This document shows positions 36,081 through 46,540 of a stretch of DNA of 64,000 nt, piece after piece. Below the pieces are notes generated by a model, which was not told where the DNA came from, searched no databases, and saw only the letters and a list, made by a program, of their open reading frames with translations. This stretch comes from Carnegiea gigantea (Eukaryota > Streptophyta > Magnoliopsida > Caryophyllales > Cactaceae). The position numbers and the translations under genes were made by a program. Numbering within the stretch: the first letter of the stretch is position 1; each line of letters starts with the position of its first letter. The stretch covers positions 62,001 to 126,000 of the forward strand of contig JAKOGI010000333.1 in the NCBI GenBank assembly GCA_029747015.1, read 5' to 3'.

Positions 36081-36861
36081 TTGAATATGAACAAGATGTC
36101 ATCAGTTGCTGATGGTTGAAGCAAGATTTCAAAATTTTGTTATCCAGAAGGGAAGAATTATACTCTTATATCCTTATTCCTGTAACTACATAGGAACATA
36201 GTGATCTTATAATGATGATGATATTCTCATATTAATTTCATTTTTCTTGTTGGAGGAACTGCTGATGGAATCCTCTCACTTCAATGTTATCAGTTATAGT
36301 GAAACCACTACACTCAACAGAGCTACTGTGTCTATGAAGCGTTAATGATAGAAAGTGGGGAGTATTCTAGTATTCTTAATTTTAATTCAATTTTGAGAAG
36401 TCTAAATGCTATTATTGTATGCTTGATCTACAGTGGCTGGCATTTGCTTGATGTTTTCTATTTGGCTAGCTCTAGTATTATGAGCATGAAGTGACTTTGG
36501 CAGATTAAAAGTAGTTACAGAGTTATATAACGAGGTGCATGATCATCATTGATCACTTATGATATGTTACGAATTCATTATATTTTGACATTGTCATCAA
36601 GGCAATGGCATGCTTGTGACATGTTGTGTAGTTAGTACTTCCATTGAGTTCATATTCACCAATTAATGGTAATCCTTTAAACGTGGTTGTCGCAGTTGAC
36701 TTGTAAATCTTTATGCCGTGGCATGGTTTGATGATAATTATACTTGTGGGAATAAATCTCATCAATGCAGGGGTCTTTTATGATGCTTGAACTATCATGT
36801 CCTAGCTTGAATTATTGTGGGCATGATATGTGTCTCTCTTGATATTATATTTTACTCACAT
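36081..36861 (+). other. Internal region, copy 2, second part
   Basis: Aligns with 27789-28572 of copy 1. It ends at the CAT (36859-36861) that forms the left duplication of the CACTA element. Confidence 0.88.
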
Positions 36862-38039
36862 CATTACAAAAAATAATGCATCCTCCTGCATTTGTATCAC
36901 CACACTTGATTAATGTGTGGAGAGAAAAATGATAAGAATCTTAATTCTGCATTTAACAAGTGTGGGTAAATTATGAACTTATTCTAATACTTATTAAGTG
37001 TAGGAAATTTAAACCAGAATCTATAATTACTTTTTATTATACTAATGAGATAATTTGTACACAATATTTCAATAATTATATCTAAATATATTAGCCAAAG
37101 AATTAGAAAAACCACTTGTGCCGTACCCCTAGCCCCGCCCCCTCAAAAACAAGAAAATAAAGCCTTGAATTGAATTCCCAAGCCTAACAGTGAATCCCTA
37201 GAATCCTTCGCAAGACCCTCGTTATAGCATCAAATTGAATCAATTCACGTAATCTGGGCAGCGAATCCTCAACAATTACCCGTGAGTAGGCATCAAATCG
37301 AATCAATTCGAGCAATCTGGGAAGCGAGTTGAACGGGCAGCGAATTGAATTACAATCTAAAGTTCGGAGCGAATCGTATATGTCGTAATAGCAAGGTAAG
37401 CCTCAACTATCAATCTAAATTCATTTAAATGATGGGAAATTGGAAGAATTCACTAAAATTAATATGACAGAGCTTCTGGCTGTTGTGCTATAATGCAGAC
37501 CATAGCCAAGGGGTTGTAGAAGTATTGGTTGTGTGTGTTACTGGAGAAGAATTAGAGGCAGATTTAAGGATATAAACTATTCAAGAAGGCCAATTACAAC
37601 CCTAAGATTAGTCAATTATGATGTAAGTAAATTGTCAATCCCCCTATTTTTTCAAGTTCCTAAATAATATAGACCAATTTTACCAGATTATGATATGAAT
37701 CTTGTTGTGATGTTCCCACTATGCAACTGTTTCTCGACTCCCAATTCCATGGCGGTTCAACCACATTTCCTCTCTGCTCGCTCACTTTGAAATATATCTT
37801 ATTGGTTTCACCTTGTCGATAGAATTTGTCTCATCTATATCTGAATTTATCATACGTAGTTTCTGTATAAATTTGACTTTTAAACTTAGTTAACCCAAAG
37901 AATTGGGGTTGAAATTTCTTGATTGTTCATATTGAATTTGCGAAGAAAGAAGGTAAATAACAATATGCCATCTCTGCAAAGTGCATTGCTGCCTGAACTC
38001 ACCAATAATTAGATCAAAGTTAGTATTACGTCCTTATTT

Positions 38040-38043
38040 TTAC

Positions 38044-38080
<37 letters not shown>

Positions 38081-38187
38081 CTCTCTCTCTCTATATTATA
38101 TATAATATATATATATATATAATATATATATATATAGATATATATATGTATGTATGTGTGTGTGTGTGTGTGTGTATATATATACAT
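38040..38187. repeat. (CT)n then (AT)n/(GT)n microsatellite
   Basis: Simple repeats inside the CACTA element; the reading frame across them is an artefact. Confidence 0.97.
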
Positions 38188-39559
38188 ATATATTTGGATA
38201 AATTCAATTTTAGGCGGTTTTAGTTGGTAAAAGATTGTTTTTTTATGTGCAACTGCACTGTGAATGCCTCCGGAGTCCCAAATATATCGGCAACAAGGTT
38301 TGCTCGCTCTCTTTCACTCAGGATATTGATTTGGCGTAAATTCTTAGTTTTAGGATTCATTTATCTATTGCTTGTTCAGATGAGCTTAATTTCATCTTGA
38401 TAATGGGTTGAAGGGGGCATTATTACTTTTAGAAAACAAACTATTTTTTTGGACTACTTTCCCAACAATACAGAAAACATTACGGACATATAACAATTGT
38501 GTTTGTACTGGAGATTAGGGAAGGAAATTTGAAACTTTCCCTGTGTATTCTCTGCATAATATGGTAGTAAGGATAATTCACGCACACAATTTGTTACTAA
38601 GGAGTAAGAGAAAACGGGTCTGGCTGTTATACATGGACAAGAAAAGAATATTGCACATTGAGTTATCACAAGCGAATTGGATCTAAACATTGAGTCAGGA
38701 ACATAGGGGTCCTTTCTTTCGATAAATAAATGCCATGAGGATTTATGATACACTGATAATTGAGTAAAGTTAATTAGGGTTTGGCCTTTCATTAGGATTA
38801 GAGAGCAATGAGCACATTGTGTTTAGAAGACAAAATGTAATCATAGAGAAGCATCCCTGCTAATTTATTGCTATTAGTTTACCAGAACCATTGAAAAGTT
38901 CCTTCAGTTCACCAAGTGAAATATATGTCTTTACCCTTGGGTTAATCAAATATGCCAATAGGATATATTTTGTTCTCCATTCGATCAAACATGTGACATG
39001 TTCATGCTTATCAGCATCCCAAGAACAAAGCCTCAAGGAATTGAGTCTGTGTCTGAGACATGTAGCTTTACTGAGTTTTGGTGCATAATGTAATTGGTAC
39101 AACTTGGAATCTGCGTCGTTGAGGTCAAGGAATTGAGTCTGTGTCTGAGGCATGTGCTTTATTTGTGAACTTGCTAAGCTTACCATGGACCTTGGTGTCT
39201 AGACTGTTGTGTTTATACACTATGCATGTATGATGTTCATTTTTGGTAGCTTATGGGTTGGATTTTATGTTTGTACATGTCATGATCATGGTTAGATGGG
39301 AATCCTTATTTTCTAGTTTTTGCTGAAACGTAGTAATTCTTTTTGTATTAATTTTCTTCTGGTCTCCCAACTTCAATATTCGATTATCCTCAAGGGCTAT
39401 CTTTTGAAACATGCATTGTGCTCTTGCAATATGGGCTAGTCACATGAGATTTGTATGCTAATTAATTGTTCTTAACATGGTTGAGTACATTCTCCTATAC
39501 TCCTTGTTGATGCTTCCAGCTTTGAAGAAATAGGAACTGAAATTTGGTGTTCTTGCCAG

Positions 39560-39946
39560 GGTTACAGGCTTTTCAAGGAAGGAAAGTACGAGTTAGCAAA
39601 GGCCAAGTATGAAAAGGTTTGTGCTCTTTTCCTCTGCCACAAAGACCTTTACATGAAAGTTGGAGTTCTGTACTAGAGTGCTGTGTGGAGAAGTCACTTC
39701 TGAGAATACACTTTATCTTTTTAAATGGGCATTGGTAAATACATTAGGCTCTCTACTAGGCAACAGACTAGTGAATGGCGATGTTCAAAAATATAACTCT
39801 CAAAGAGCTACAAATGTGAACAAAAATGTGCCCCCTTTTAGAGGTAGCCTACTGTATGATGCTTTCTACAAGCCAGGCCACTCCCTTTGTATGTTCTGAA
39901 TATACGCAGCAACACCTCCCCTAAAAAAGAGGGAAAAAACAGAGAA

Positions 39947-40006
<60 letters not shown>

Positions 40007-40162
40007 ATTACTTATCTTTCATTCAATATTGTAGGCTTTTGGCAGTAGCAATGACATTTTACTTGACCTGATATTGATATGCTTTATTTACAGTTGCTTC
40101 GAGAATTTAATCATGTCAATTCACAGGATGATGAAGAAGGGAAAGAGTTCCTAAACACTAGA
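39560..40162 (+). pseudogene. PAS1: Captured PAS1-like FKBP/TPR gene fragment (two exons)
   Basis: Exon 39560-39616 (19 codons, after TTCTTGCCAG and before GTTTGTGC) encodes GYRLFKEGKYELAKAKYEK. Exon 40094-40162 (23 codons, after TTTATTTACAG) encodes LLREFNHVNSQDDEEGK followed by EFLNTR. In order and phase they match the first TPR motif of the plant PASTICCINO1 immunophilin (an FKBP-type multidomain protein of cell division and very-long-chain fatty acid synthesis). In that protein I recall the same segment reading '...NRLFKEGKFELAKAKYEKVLREFNHVNPQDDEEGK...NTRN'. The match stops at 40162, where a different sequence begins. The intron between (39617-40093) holds a GA microsatellite. Only this small part is present, so the copy is non-functional. 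The identification is from memory, without a search. Confidence 0.72.
39950..40001. repeat. (GA)n microsatellite
   Basis: About 26 GA units within the intron of the captured PAS1-like fragment. Confidence 0.97.
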
Positions 40163-40185
40163 GAATGTTTTAACATGACCTACAG

Positions 40186-40919
40186 CTTTAGGGGCAGAGA
40201 AGCGGGAGTATGAATCGAGGACTAAGGTATACTACTTGCTTCTTGTTAACCTACTGGTACTCACTTGGGTTCTATTATTGGTTGAACTCGCTTGCAGTTT
40301 TATAGTTGCTTGAACTCGGTTGTGGATGTATTATTAGTTGAACTCGTGGTTCTATTATTAGTTGAACTAGTTTAGTCCTATTGTTAGTTAAACTCCATTA
40401 TCGTTCTATTCTTGGTTCAACTCTGTTGTGGTTCTATTGTTAGTTGAACTCTATTAGGATTCTATTGTTTGGTTGAACTCACTTAGGTTCTATTGTTGGT
40501 TGAACTTGGCTGTGGTTGGTTGAACTTGGCTGTGGTTGTATTATTGATTGAACTCGATTGTGGTTCTATTGTTGGTTGAACTCGGTTGGAATTCTATTTT
40601 TTGAGTGAAGTCAATTGGGTTCTATTATTGGTTGAACTTGGTTAGAGTTTTATTGTTGGTTAAACTCGGTTGCAGTTGTATTATTGGTTGAACTCGATTG
40701 TGGTTCTATTTTTAGTTGAACTCACTTAGGTCCTATAATTGGTTGAACTCTATTGTGCGTTTTTAAACTTGATTCTACTGAGTTTGCCTCTTAGTTAATC
40801 CTTTTGGTTATCTTTTCTAACAATTCATTTTTTTGTTCATTTCAATTGTCTAACAGGTTGCATTTCTGGAGTTAACATCTCTTAGTGAAGAAAACAAAGA
40901 TGGAGATTTTTTTATATAT
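40186..40919 (+). pseudogene. Second captured exon pair in CACTA (unidentified)
   Basis: Exon candidate 40186-40226 follows GACCTACAG and gives LGAEKREYESRTK before the donor GTATAC. Exon candidate from 40857, after TTGTCTAACAG, gives VAFLELTSLSEENKDGDF in the matching phase. The intron of about 630 bp contains a minisatellite. The joint with the PAS1-like exon at 40162/40186 leaves only 23 bp, too short for an intron, so either a deletion or a second captured gene is involved. I do not recognise the protein. Confidence 0.4.
40255..40765. repeat. Minisatellite, ~27-30 bp unit
   Basis: About 17-18 variable copies of a unit containing GGTTGAACTCGGTTGTGG and TTCTATTGTT. Units differ by substitutions and length. 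It fills most of an apparent intron in the CACTA element and is absent elsewhere in the window. Confidence 0.92.
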
Positions 40920-41588
40920 TCTTGGATGTTAGGCATGTTTTCAAAGTATAATTTTAGATAGTATATAGAGCAATAAAATGTTCAATCAGCTACGTACAAT
41001 AAAAAAAATTAGCAGGGTGGATTCAAAACAACACAAAAATATTTAGTTTTGATTACCTTAGTCTTTGTTGCTGTCTCTACAATTAATTTTTTTTAGGTAC
41101 TAATGTATAATTTATTTAATTGATGTTTGATCTATTTTAATTTGTTGGATTGTTACTTTTATTCATTTATGTAGGGTGATGTGTGCTGGTAATTAGTATA
41201 AAACTTGTTAATTAAAAAATAAAACAATTATATACAATTGTTCTATTTTAACTTAATAAGTTTTATATTAATTATCAGCATTATTTTTTTAAAAACTAAA
41301 ATGGCAATAATAACACTTTTAAGTGTGGGAAAAATTATGATTTCTTGCATTTTCCAGAGTGGGCAAGGCACAAAATAGCCACACATAAATTGTGGGTAAT
41401 TAGTACTTACCCCGCATTTAAAAGTGTGGAAACTATAACTCTACCTGCATTTTCATTAAGTGTGGAGAACACTTTTACAAACTTAACTTCCACACATTCA
41501 GCCTAAGTATGGGCAACAGCTATTTCTACACTTACAAGTGTGGTTATTAGCAAACTTAAATGTGGAGGAAGCAACCTTTTTTGTAGTG

Positions 41589-41761
41589 CGTGGAGTAAAT
41601 ATGCATAAGATAGCTATGAATACATGCATGAAGTGATCATACATTTTAATAAAGTCAGACTTATGTGATTGAGTATTTTTATACTCGCATATTAAATACC
41701 TCCTTTGTGTTAAATTTTGGTAGATGATGGCATAATCCTGTGCTTTCCCAGAACTAAAAAG

Positions 41762-41855
<94 letters not shown>

Positions 41856-41875
41856 ATTTGTGTATATATATATAC

Positions 41876-41932
<57 letters not shown>

Positions 41933-41943
41933 ACTATATATAT

Positions 41944-41997
<54 letters not shown>

Positions 41998-43218
41998 ACA
42001 TGCTTATTAATATGTCATGTTAGTTGTTTGATTGATGAAAGAGGATAGCGCATTTGAGTTATTCAATATACTAAAGATATTGGTCCTTTTCCCAGGTTTA
42101 TATGGGAGAAATAAGCATTGAAATATACGGCTTAAGAACGATGATTTATATGACCATAAGGAGATAATTATTTATCGATGGAGAAGGCTATTATTTGATT
42201 TAGTGTTGCATATATATTATCAAAGGATGGTTATCAAAGAGGTTATTAAACTTTGGGATCCTCTCTCTATTATTTATAGGTGGAAGAACAAAATCATACT
42301 TTCTATTAACATAACTCTTGAAGATGGATTTCTGTTCTAGCATTTATTTTGCTAGTTATATCAATTTTAACATGGAGGCTGGTTAGACTTCTAAATCATT
42401 CTAGTAGACTTAAGAAGTTGACAAAAGTACATTATATAAGGCATATATGCTATGGTGAGAGAACAATCACCATTAACTGGAGACAGTACTTTGAATTATT
42501 AAATCTTGATGCATTAAGAGGATAAATAAAAGGTTATATAAGGTACATGATGATGAAGTTGGCCAACATAAGAAAAGATTATCATGGAGTCAGCCATAAC
42601 ATCGAGGGAAATGAGATTGGAGCCTAAAAATAAGTCACCACAACGGTAACCTGTGTTCAGAGGTATCGCAATCCCATCAACGAAGTTCATCAGGTAGAAT
42701 GGAAGCTGTTTAAAAAGGGCAATTTGAAAGAGCACAAAATTATTATAATTATACTTACAAAGCGGGGAATTATGGGGTCTTACTCCTATGATGTTGAAGT
42801 GTCTTTCATGTGATGATTAAGGTTGAGGATATATATCTCTTAATGAGTCCAAAGGCATGCATTTTGCATGGTGGTTCAATCAGAGATCACCCTTGAAGGA
42901 TTCACCTAAGTCAGTATAGCAGTGAGGTTGCTGCTATGGAAAATGGGCAACTCCCTAATGACACTCATGATACAAGATTCATACGCGTGACTGTAAAAGC
43001 AACCCATTGATAGAACTATGCTGATTACTCGTGCTCTAAGTGTGGTGGTTTGAAATCTAACTAAAAGGTCTTAGTTCAAGGTATTATACTTCTATTGTTC
43101 CTTTGAATGGAAGGTCAGCCACACTAAGTGTAGGTTCAAACCCGAAAGGTACCTATACATATTACATGGTACTAATATGCTCTCTATTATAAAATTAATT
43201 TCGTTGATTTTCAAATCA
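41589..43218 (+). other. Internal region, copy 2, third part
   Basis: Aligns with 28570-29949 of copy 1. The short AT run of copy 1 (28742-28756) is expanded here to over 230 bp. The GTGGGGGAT polypurine tract found in copy 1 is missing just before LTR 3 (TTTTCAAATCATGTTGG), so about 10 bp has been lost. Confidence 0.88.
41764..41996. repeat. (AT)n/(GT)n microsatellite
   Basis: Expanded simple repeat; the corresponding site in copy 1 (28742-28756) has only about 15 bp of AT. Confidence 0.98.
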
Positions 43219-44117
43219 TGTTGGAAAATTATTTATGGTGTGAAAATCCTAAAAGAAAAACTATTTTTACTCTACTTATTTATTTTATCTCAAGAAATTT
43301 TTCTAGAAAATGAGTTGTTTAGTGGAGGATTTTATGGAAATAAGTTTCATAAAATTCCCTCATTTTTGCTATCTCATTGTTGGGAGAATCTTGGTCCGGC
43401 AACTACTTTGTTGATGCTTTGGTGGAGGAGTGGCAAATTATGACTCCAAATTCCTTGCTAACAGGAGAGAGATTTGAGGGATAAAAATACCTCGTTTTTA
43501 GTTAATTGTTGGCCACGGTTTGAGTAGTCAAAGGCTTTCTTTTTCTATAAATGGTGTTGCCTTGTTGTTCAATGAGGGTAGAGCAATGTTTCACTTTAGA
43601 CCCTTTTCTTTTAGTACCTTGTTTTCTATAGTTGCCAAAATTAATTATTCAAATTTTCATCTCTGCTTTATAGACCGCTTCATACAGTTTGATGGTCATT
43701 TGTGAAGTTGAATTTATTTCATAAATTATTATTTTGAGCATTGGGTGCCTATTTGTATAGAGTTCGACTTGCTGCATCTGAAGAGAACTAACGGGTTGTC
43801 AAATCTTAGGAAAGGGCCGCACTTGAAGAATTCTTACCAGTGCAGTCGGGGCGTTTCCTCTCTAAAGAGAGTGCTTCAGCACGGTTCAACCTAGGCTACT
43901 TCTAAACTCTTGTTATTCTCTTCGTTTGCATTCCATGAACTAGTTGTTTATATCAAGTTTTAATTTTGATATTGTATCATATAAGTAGACGTATTTTATG
44001 TGCTTCTACTTTTTGTACATATGTAAACGTTGATCTTGTTGTTGTACTTTGTTATATCCAAATTAACAGAAAAGTTCTCCACTGACTTTTAAGGTATTTT
44101 CTATAAAATTTCTATGA
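43219..44117 (+). repeat. LTR 3 of composite element
   Basis: Aligns with LTR 1 and 2; starts TGTTGGAAAATT. The terminal CCAACA is changed to CTATGA, followed at once by AATAT, the same pentamer that precedes LTR 1. Confidence 0.9.
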
Positions 44118-44122
44118 AATAT

Positions 44123-44858
44123 GTAACTATGTTTTTTCATTTTTGTAATCCCAGTTTACTACTCATAATAATAAGTTGTATGGTTACTCAATGACAAATT
44201 AGAAGAAAATACTAATGTGGAAAAATAATAAATCTAGTGAATATAAGGGGAAAGAATTGATGACCTAATACCATTTTTATTTATAAACTATATATTACAG
44301 AAACAATATCTTCAACTCAAGAGAGAACATAGAAACCATTTTTAGTGAGTTAAAAAGCGATCGAGACTTGAATTCTTAGGTCTTAATTTCTATTCCTTAG
44401 TATTGGGTAAGCATTTTAGAGTTAGAAATTTGATACTCAAGAGATCAAGTCTCCCCAAATATTGAGTTTGAGAGTATTATAAATTTACTTGAAGATGATA
44501 GATTTTGAGTGACCCCTCTAAAAATTGGACAAAAATAGTCCATGCATTGAGCTCTTTAAACTTCTTAGTGACTAAACTACTGATAAGCTTGTGGCAAGAT
44601 AGGTTTGGCAGAGTTGCTAATGATTCATCAAAGTACAACTTCTAATAAATTCTTTCATCATTTATCAACATCATATGTTTTTTAATGGGTAAATTAAAAC
44701 ACACACAAAATCCAAAGAGAAATAAAGTCACGTCTCAATTGCGAAAACTAAAAATCCTATCCCTTGGCTATCCCTAGGAGGCCATTAACATCATATGCTA
44801 CTATATAATAAAATGTAAGAATGACATAAAGTGATACATATTGAAACCCACTTAACCT
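44123..44858. other. Unassigned AT-rich sequence
   Basis: No gene or repeat recognised. Confidence 0.45.
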
Positions 44859-45865
44859 TGTGCCAAGATAAGGAGATGGTTTTATCTATTCAAATGTCAC
44901 TTCACACCAAATTTCTGCTCAAAACCATACTTTACCATGGCCTTTCAGCTGGTTGATGGGCTCAAAATTGATGATCTTGGGGTCTTTGAAGTGGCATTAG
45001 GATATGTAAATATTTCCATTAGATGTTTACATTTCATTTTCCGAAAGTGGCAAACACCTCAGACACGCCAATGCATATTTTTGCTAGTGCTTTGCTAAAT
45101 TGTTGGTGAATTTGGCTCATATGCAGATGGAAGTCCTTACTTAATTTCCCAAGATGTCTATTTTGGTCTCATATGATGAAAATTGAATTGGATTCCATTT
45201 GAGATAGAAATGGCCAAGATTATGTGGAATGTGCATAAGATCTAGGTTTGGAGCAATTTGGAATTTGGAATAATTTAGGGAAAGTGAAGCTGTCATCTTG
45301 ACATTTTCATACGCTATATGAATATAAACCCAAAAAAGAAGAGGCACCAAGTTGCGGCATCCCCATTGGTTTTGTGCAACCTTATAAAAGTTTCCTAGAA
45401 AATGAGGAAGAAATCCTAGAAATTATGCATCATGACTTTTCATTGTCTTCGGATTTTGAGTTATTTCTGAAGATATTTGTAGGCCTCTCATTGGTTCAGT
45501 TGTCTCATTAATGTTTTAGCTTTTTCCCCTCATTTTTGATATTTATAAACCCATTCGATTTAATATATAGATTATATCTGAGTTGATGATGAAATGAAAG
45601 GTAAGAGGCAAACTTCTTTTTGAAAAAATCTTTTCATCTTTATGTATAATTTAAAGTGGTGATTTGGAGTCTTTCATTTAAAATTTCTCTTTGTTGGCTC
45701 CAGATCATTAATAGAGGGATTGGATGAAAAGTGTTTATTTTTTAAAGGATCTCATTTTTACACTCTAATGTCGCAATCATCTTGGATGTTTAAGATTGAA
45801 TCCAGGGAAAAGCATATGTGTGTTGATGATATCGGAAGCTAAGAAATCATCATCTCTCATAAAAT
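44859..45865 (+). repeat. 5' LTR (diverged)
   Basis: Shares AAGATGTCTATTTTGG (45149/50166), AATTGGATTCCATTTG (45184/50204) and many other blocks with 49841-50851 in the same order. Start taken at TGTGCCAAGATAAGGAGATGG by alignment with TGTTGCCATGATGAGGAGGTGG of the other copy. Confidence 0.7.
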
Positions 45866-45882
45866 TCTTATCAGAGCTAGAA
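45866..45882 (+). other. Primer-binding site, tRNA-Met-like
   Basis: TCTTATCAGAGCTAGAA matches the tRNA-Met primer site TGGTATCAGAGC apart from two bases, directly after the left LTR. Confidence 0.65.
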
Positions 45883-46532
45883 CTTATCTTTTGGTTTGGT
45901 TGTTCAATCAAAACCTTCATTTCTATTATTCAATCCAAACCCTCACTTTTCAGCCTAAATTCACATTTATCAACCTTTCTTATCCACAAGGAATCTAAAA
46001 AATAGCCCAAACACTATCCCCCAACCAAAGCACAATACTAAACACCGCCAAAAAAAGTCTTCACAAAAACTGCAAAGCCAGTTGGACAAAGCCTACCACG
46101 TACTGCTGGTGGTCCAGCCCACTGTCCATGGTAGTCCACTCTTTTTCCCTATACCATTTTCACCTTTTCTTTCCCCACACATAAAATATATGGGCATACC
46201 TTATCTTCAGGAAACTTAATAGCAAACGACGGAATTGGATAAAGACATGAAAGATCACGTTCCTTTGATGTTAATGGTTTGGATCCCCACTTATTTGAGA
46301 TGGATTTGCACACTCGAAGATTATTTTGGGGCAAAGGATATTTAAGTGAAGAGAATTTCATGATAATTACCCAAAAACTCCAAGGTTTTGACCATTATTG
46401 CTTCAAATACCTTAGAAGGGAGAGAGGTCTTCAACGTAAGCCTAGAATCATGGTTCATAGTTTGCTTAAGTCATATAGATGTGAGATTCTACTAAGATCT
46501 AGTCCGTAGTGAGCAACTCATAAAGGAAAGAC
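45883..46532 (+). other. Internal region of copia-like element, left part
   Basis: A 76-codon open stretch (46279-46509) lies here. I do not recognise it, and it may be chance. Otherwise no feature. Confidence 0.35.
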
Positions 46533-46540
46533 CTATTATT

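Larger units (their letters stand above)
36862..41588. mobile_element. CACTA transposon with empty site; carries host exons
   Basis: The left end is CATTACAAAAAATAATGC and the reverse-complemented right end CACTACAAAAAAGGTTGC. The flanks are CAT (36859-36861) and CGT (41589-41591), a 3-bp duplication with one change, against unoccupied TGT in copy 1 (28570-28572). Both subterminal regions are dense in AAGTGTGG/CCACACTT words, clearest at 41318-41575. A 63-bp tandem unit lies near 37227-37330. No CACTA transposase is recognisable in 4727 bp, so the element is non-autonomous. It carries a PAS1-like gene fragment and other exon-like pieces. Confidence 0.92.
26036..44117 (+). mobile_element. Composite LTR element, LTR-INT-LTR-INT-LTR
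   Basis: Three directly repeated LTRs (26036-26957, 29950-30828, 43219-44117) alternate with two copies of one internal sequence. A single 5-bp duplication, AATAT, flanks the entire array (26031-26035 and 44118-44122). This shape is expected from unequal recombination between LTRs of two copies of the same insertion, not from two separate insertions. The internal sequence of copy 1 (about 3.0 kb) has no gag or pol signature, so this is a non-autonomous LARD-like element. The GTGGGGGAT polypurine tract followed by TGTTGG ends suggests a copia-like relative. Copy 2 is split by a Helitron and a CACTA element. Confidence 0.9.

Noticed and set aside
38454..39186. Two minus-strand frames of 112 and 108 codons in the CACTA element
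   Set aside because: No recognisable domain. They lie in AT-rich transposon sequence opposite to the orientation of the captured exons, and the repeated GAATTGAGTCTGTGTCTGAG motif points to non-coding duplication.
40255..40765. CRISPR-like array of ~28-bp repeats
   Set aside because: Units are contiguous and variable, with no unique spacers of constant length. It is a minisatellite in plant DNA.
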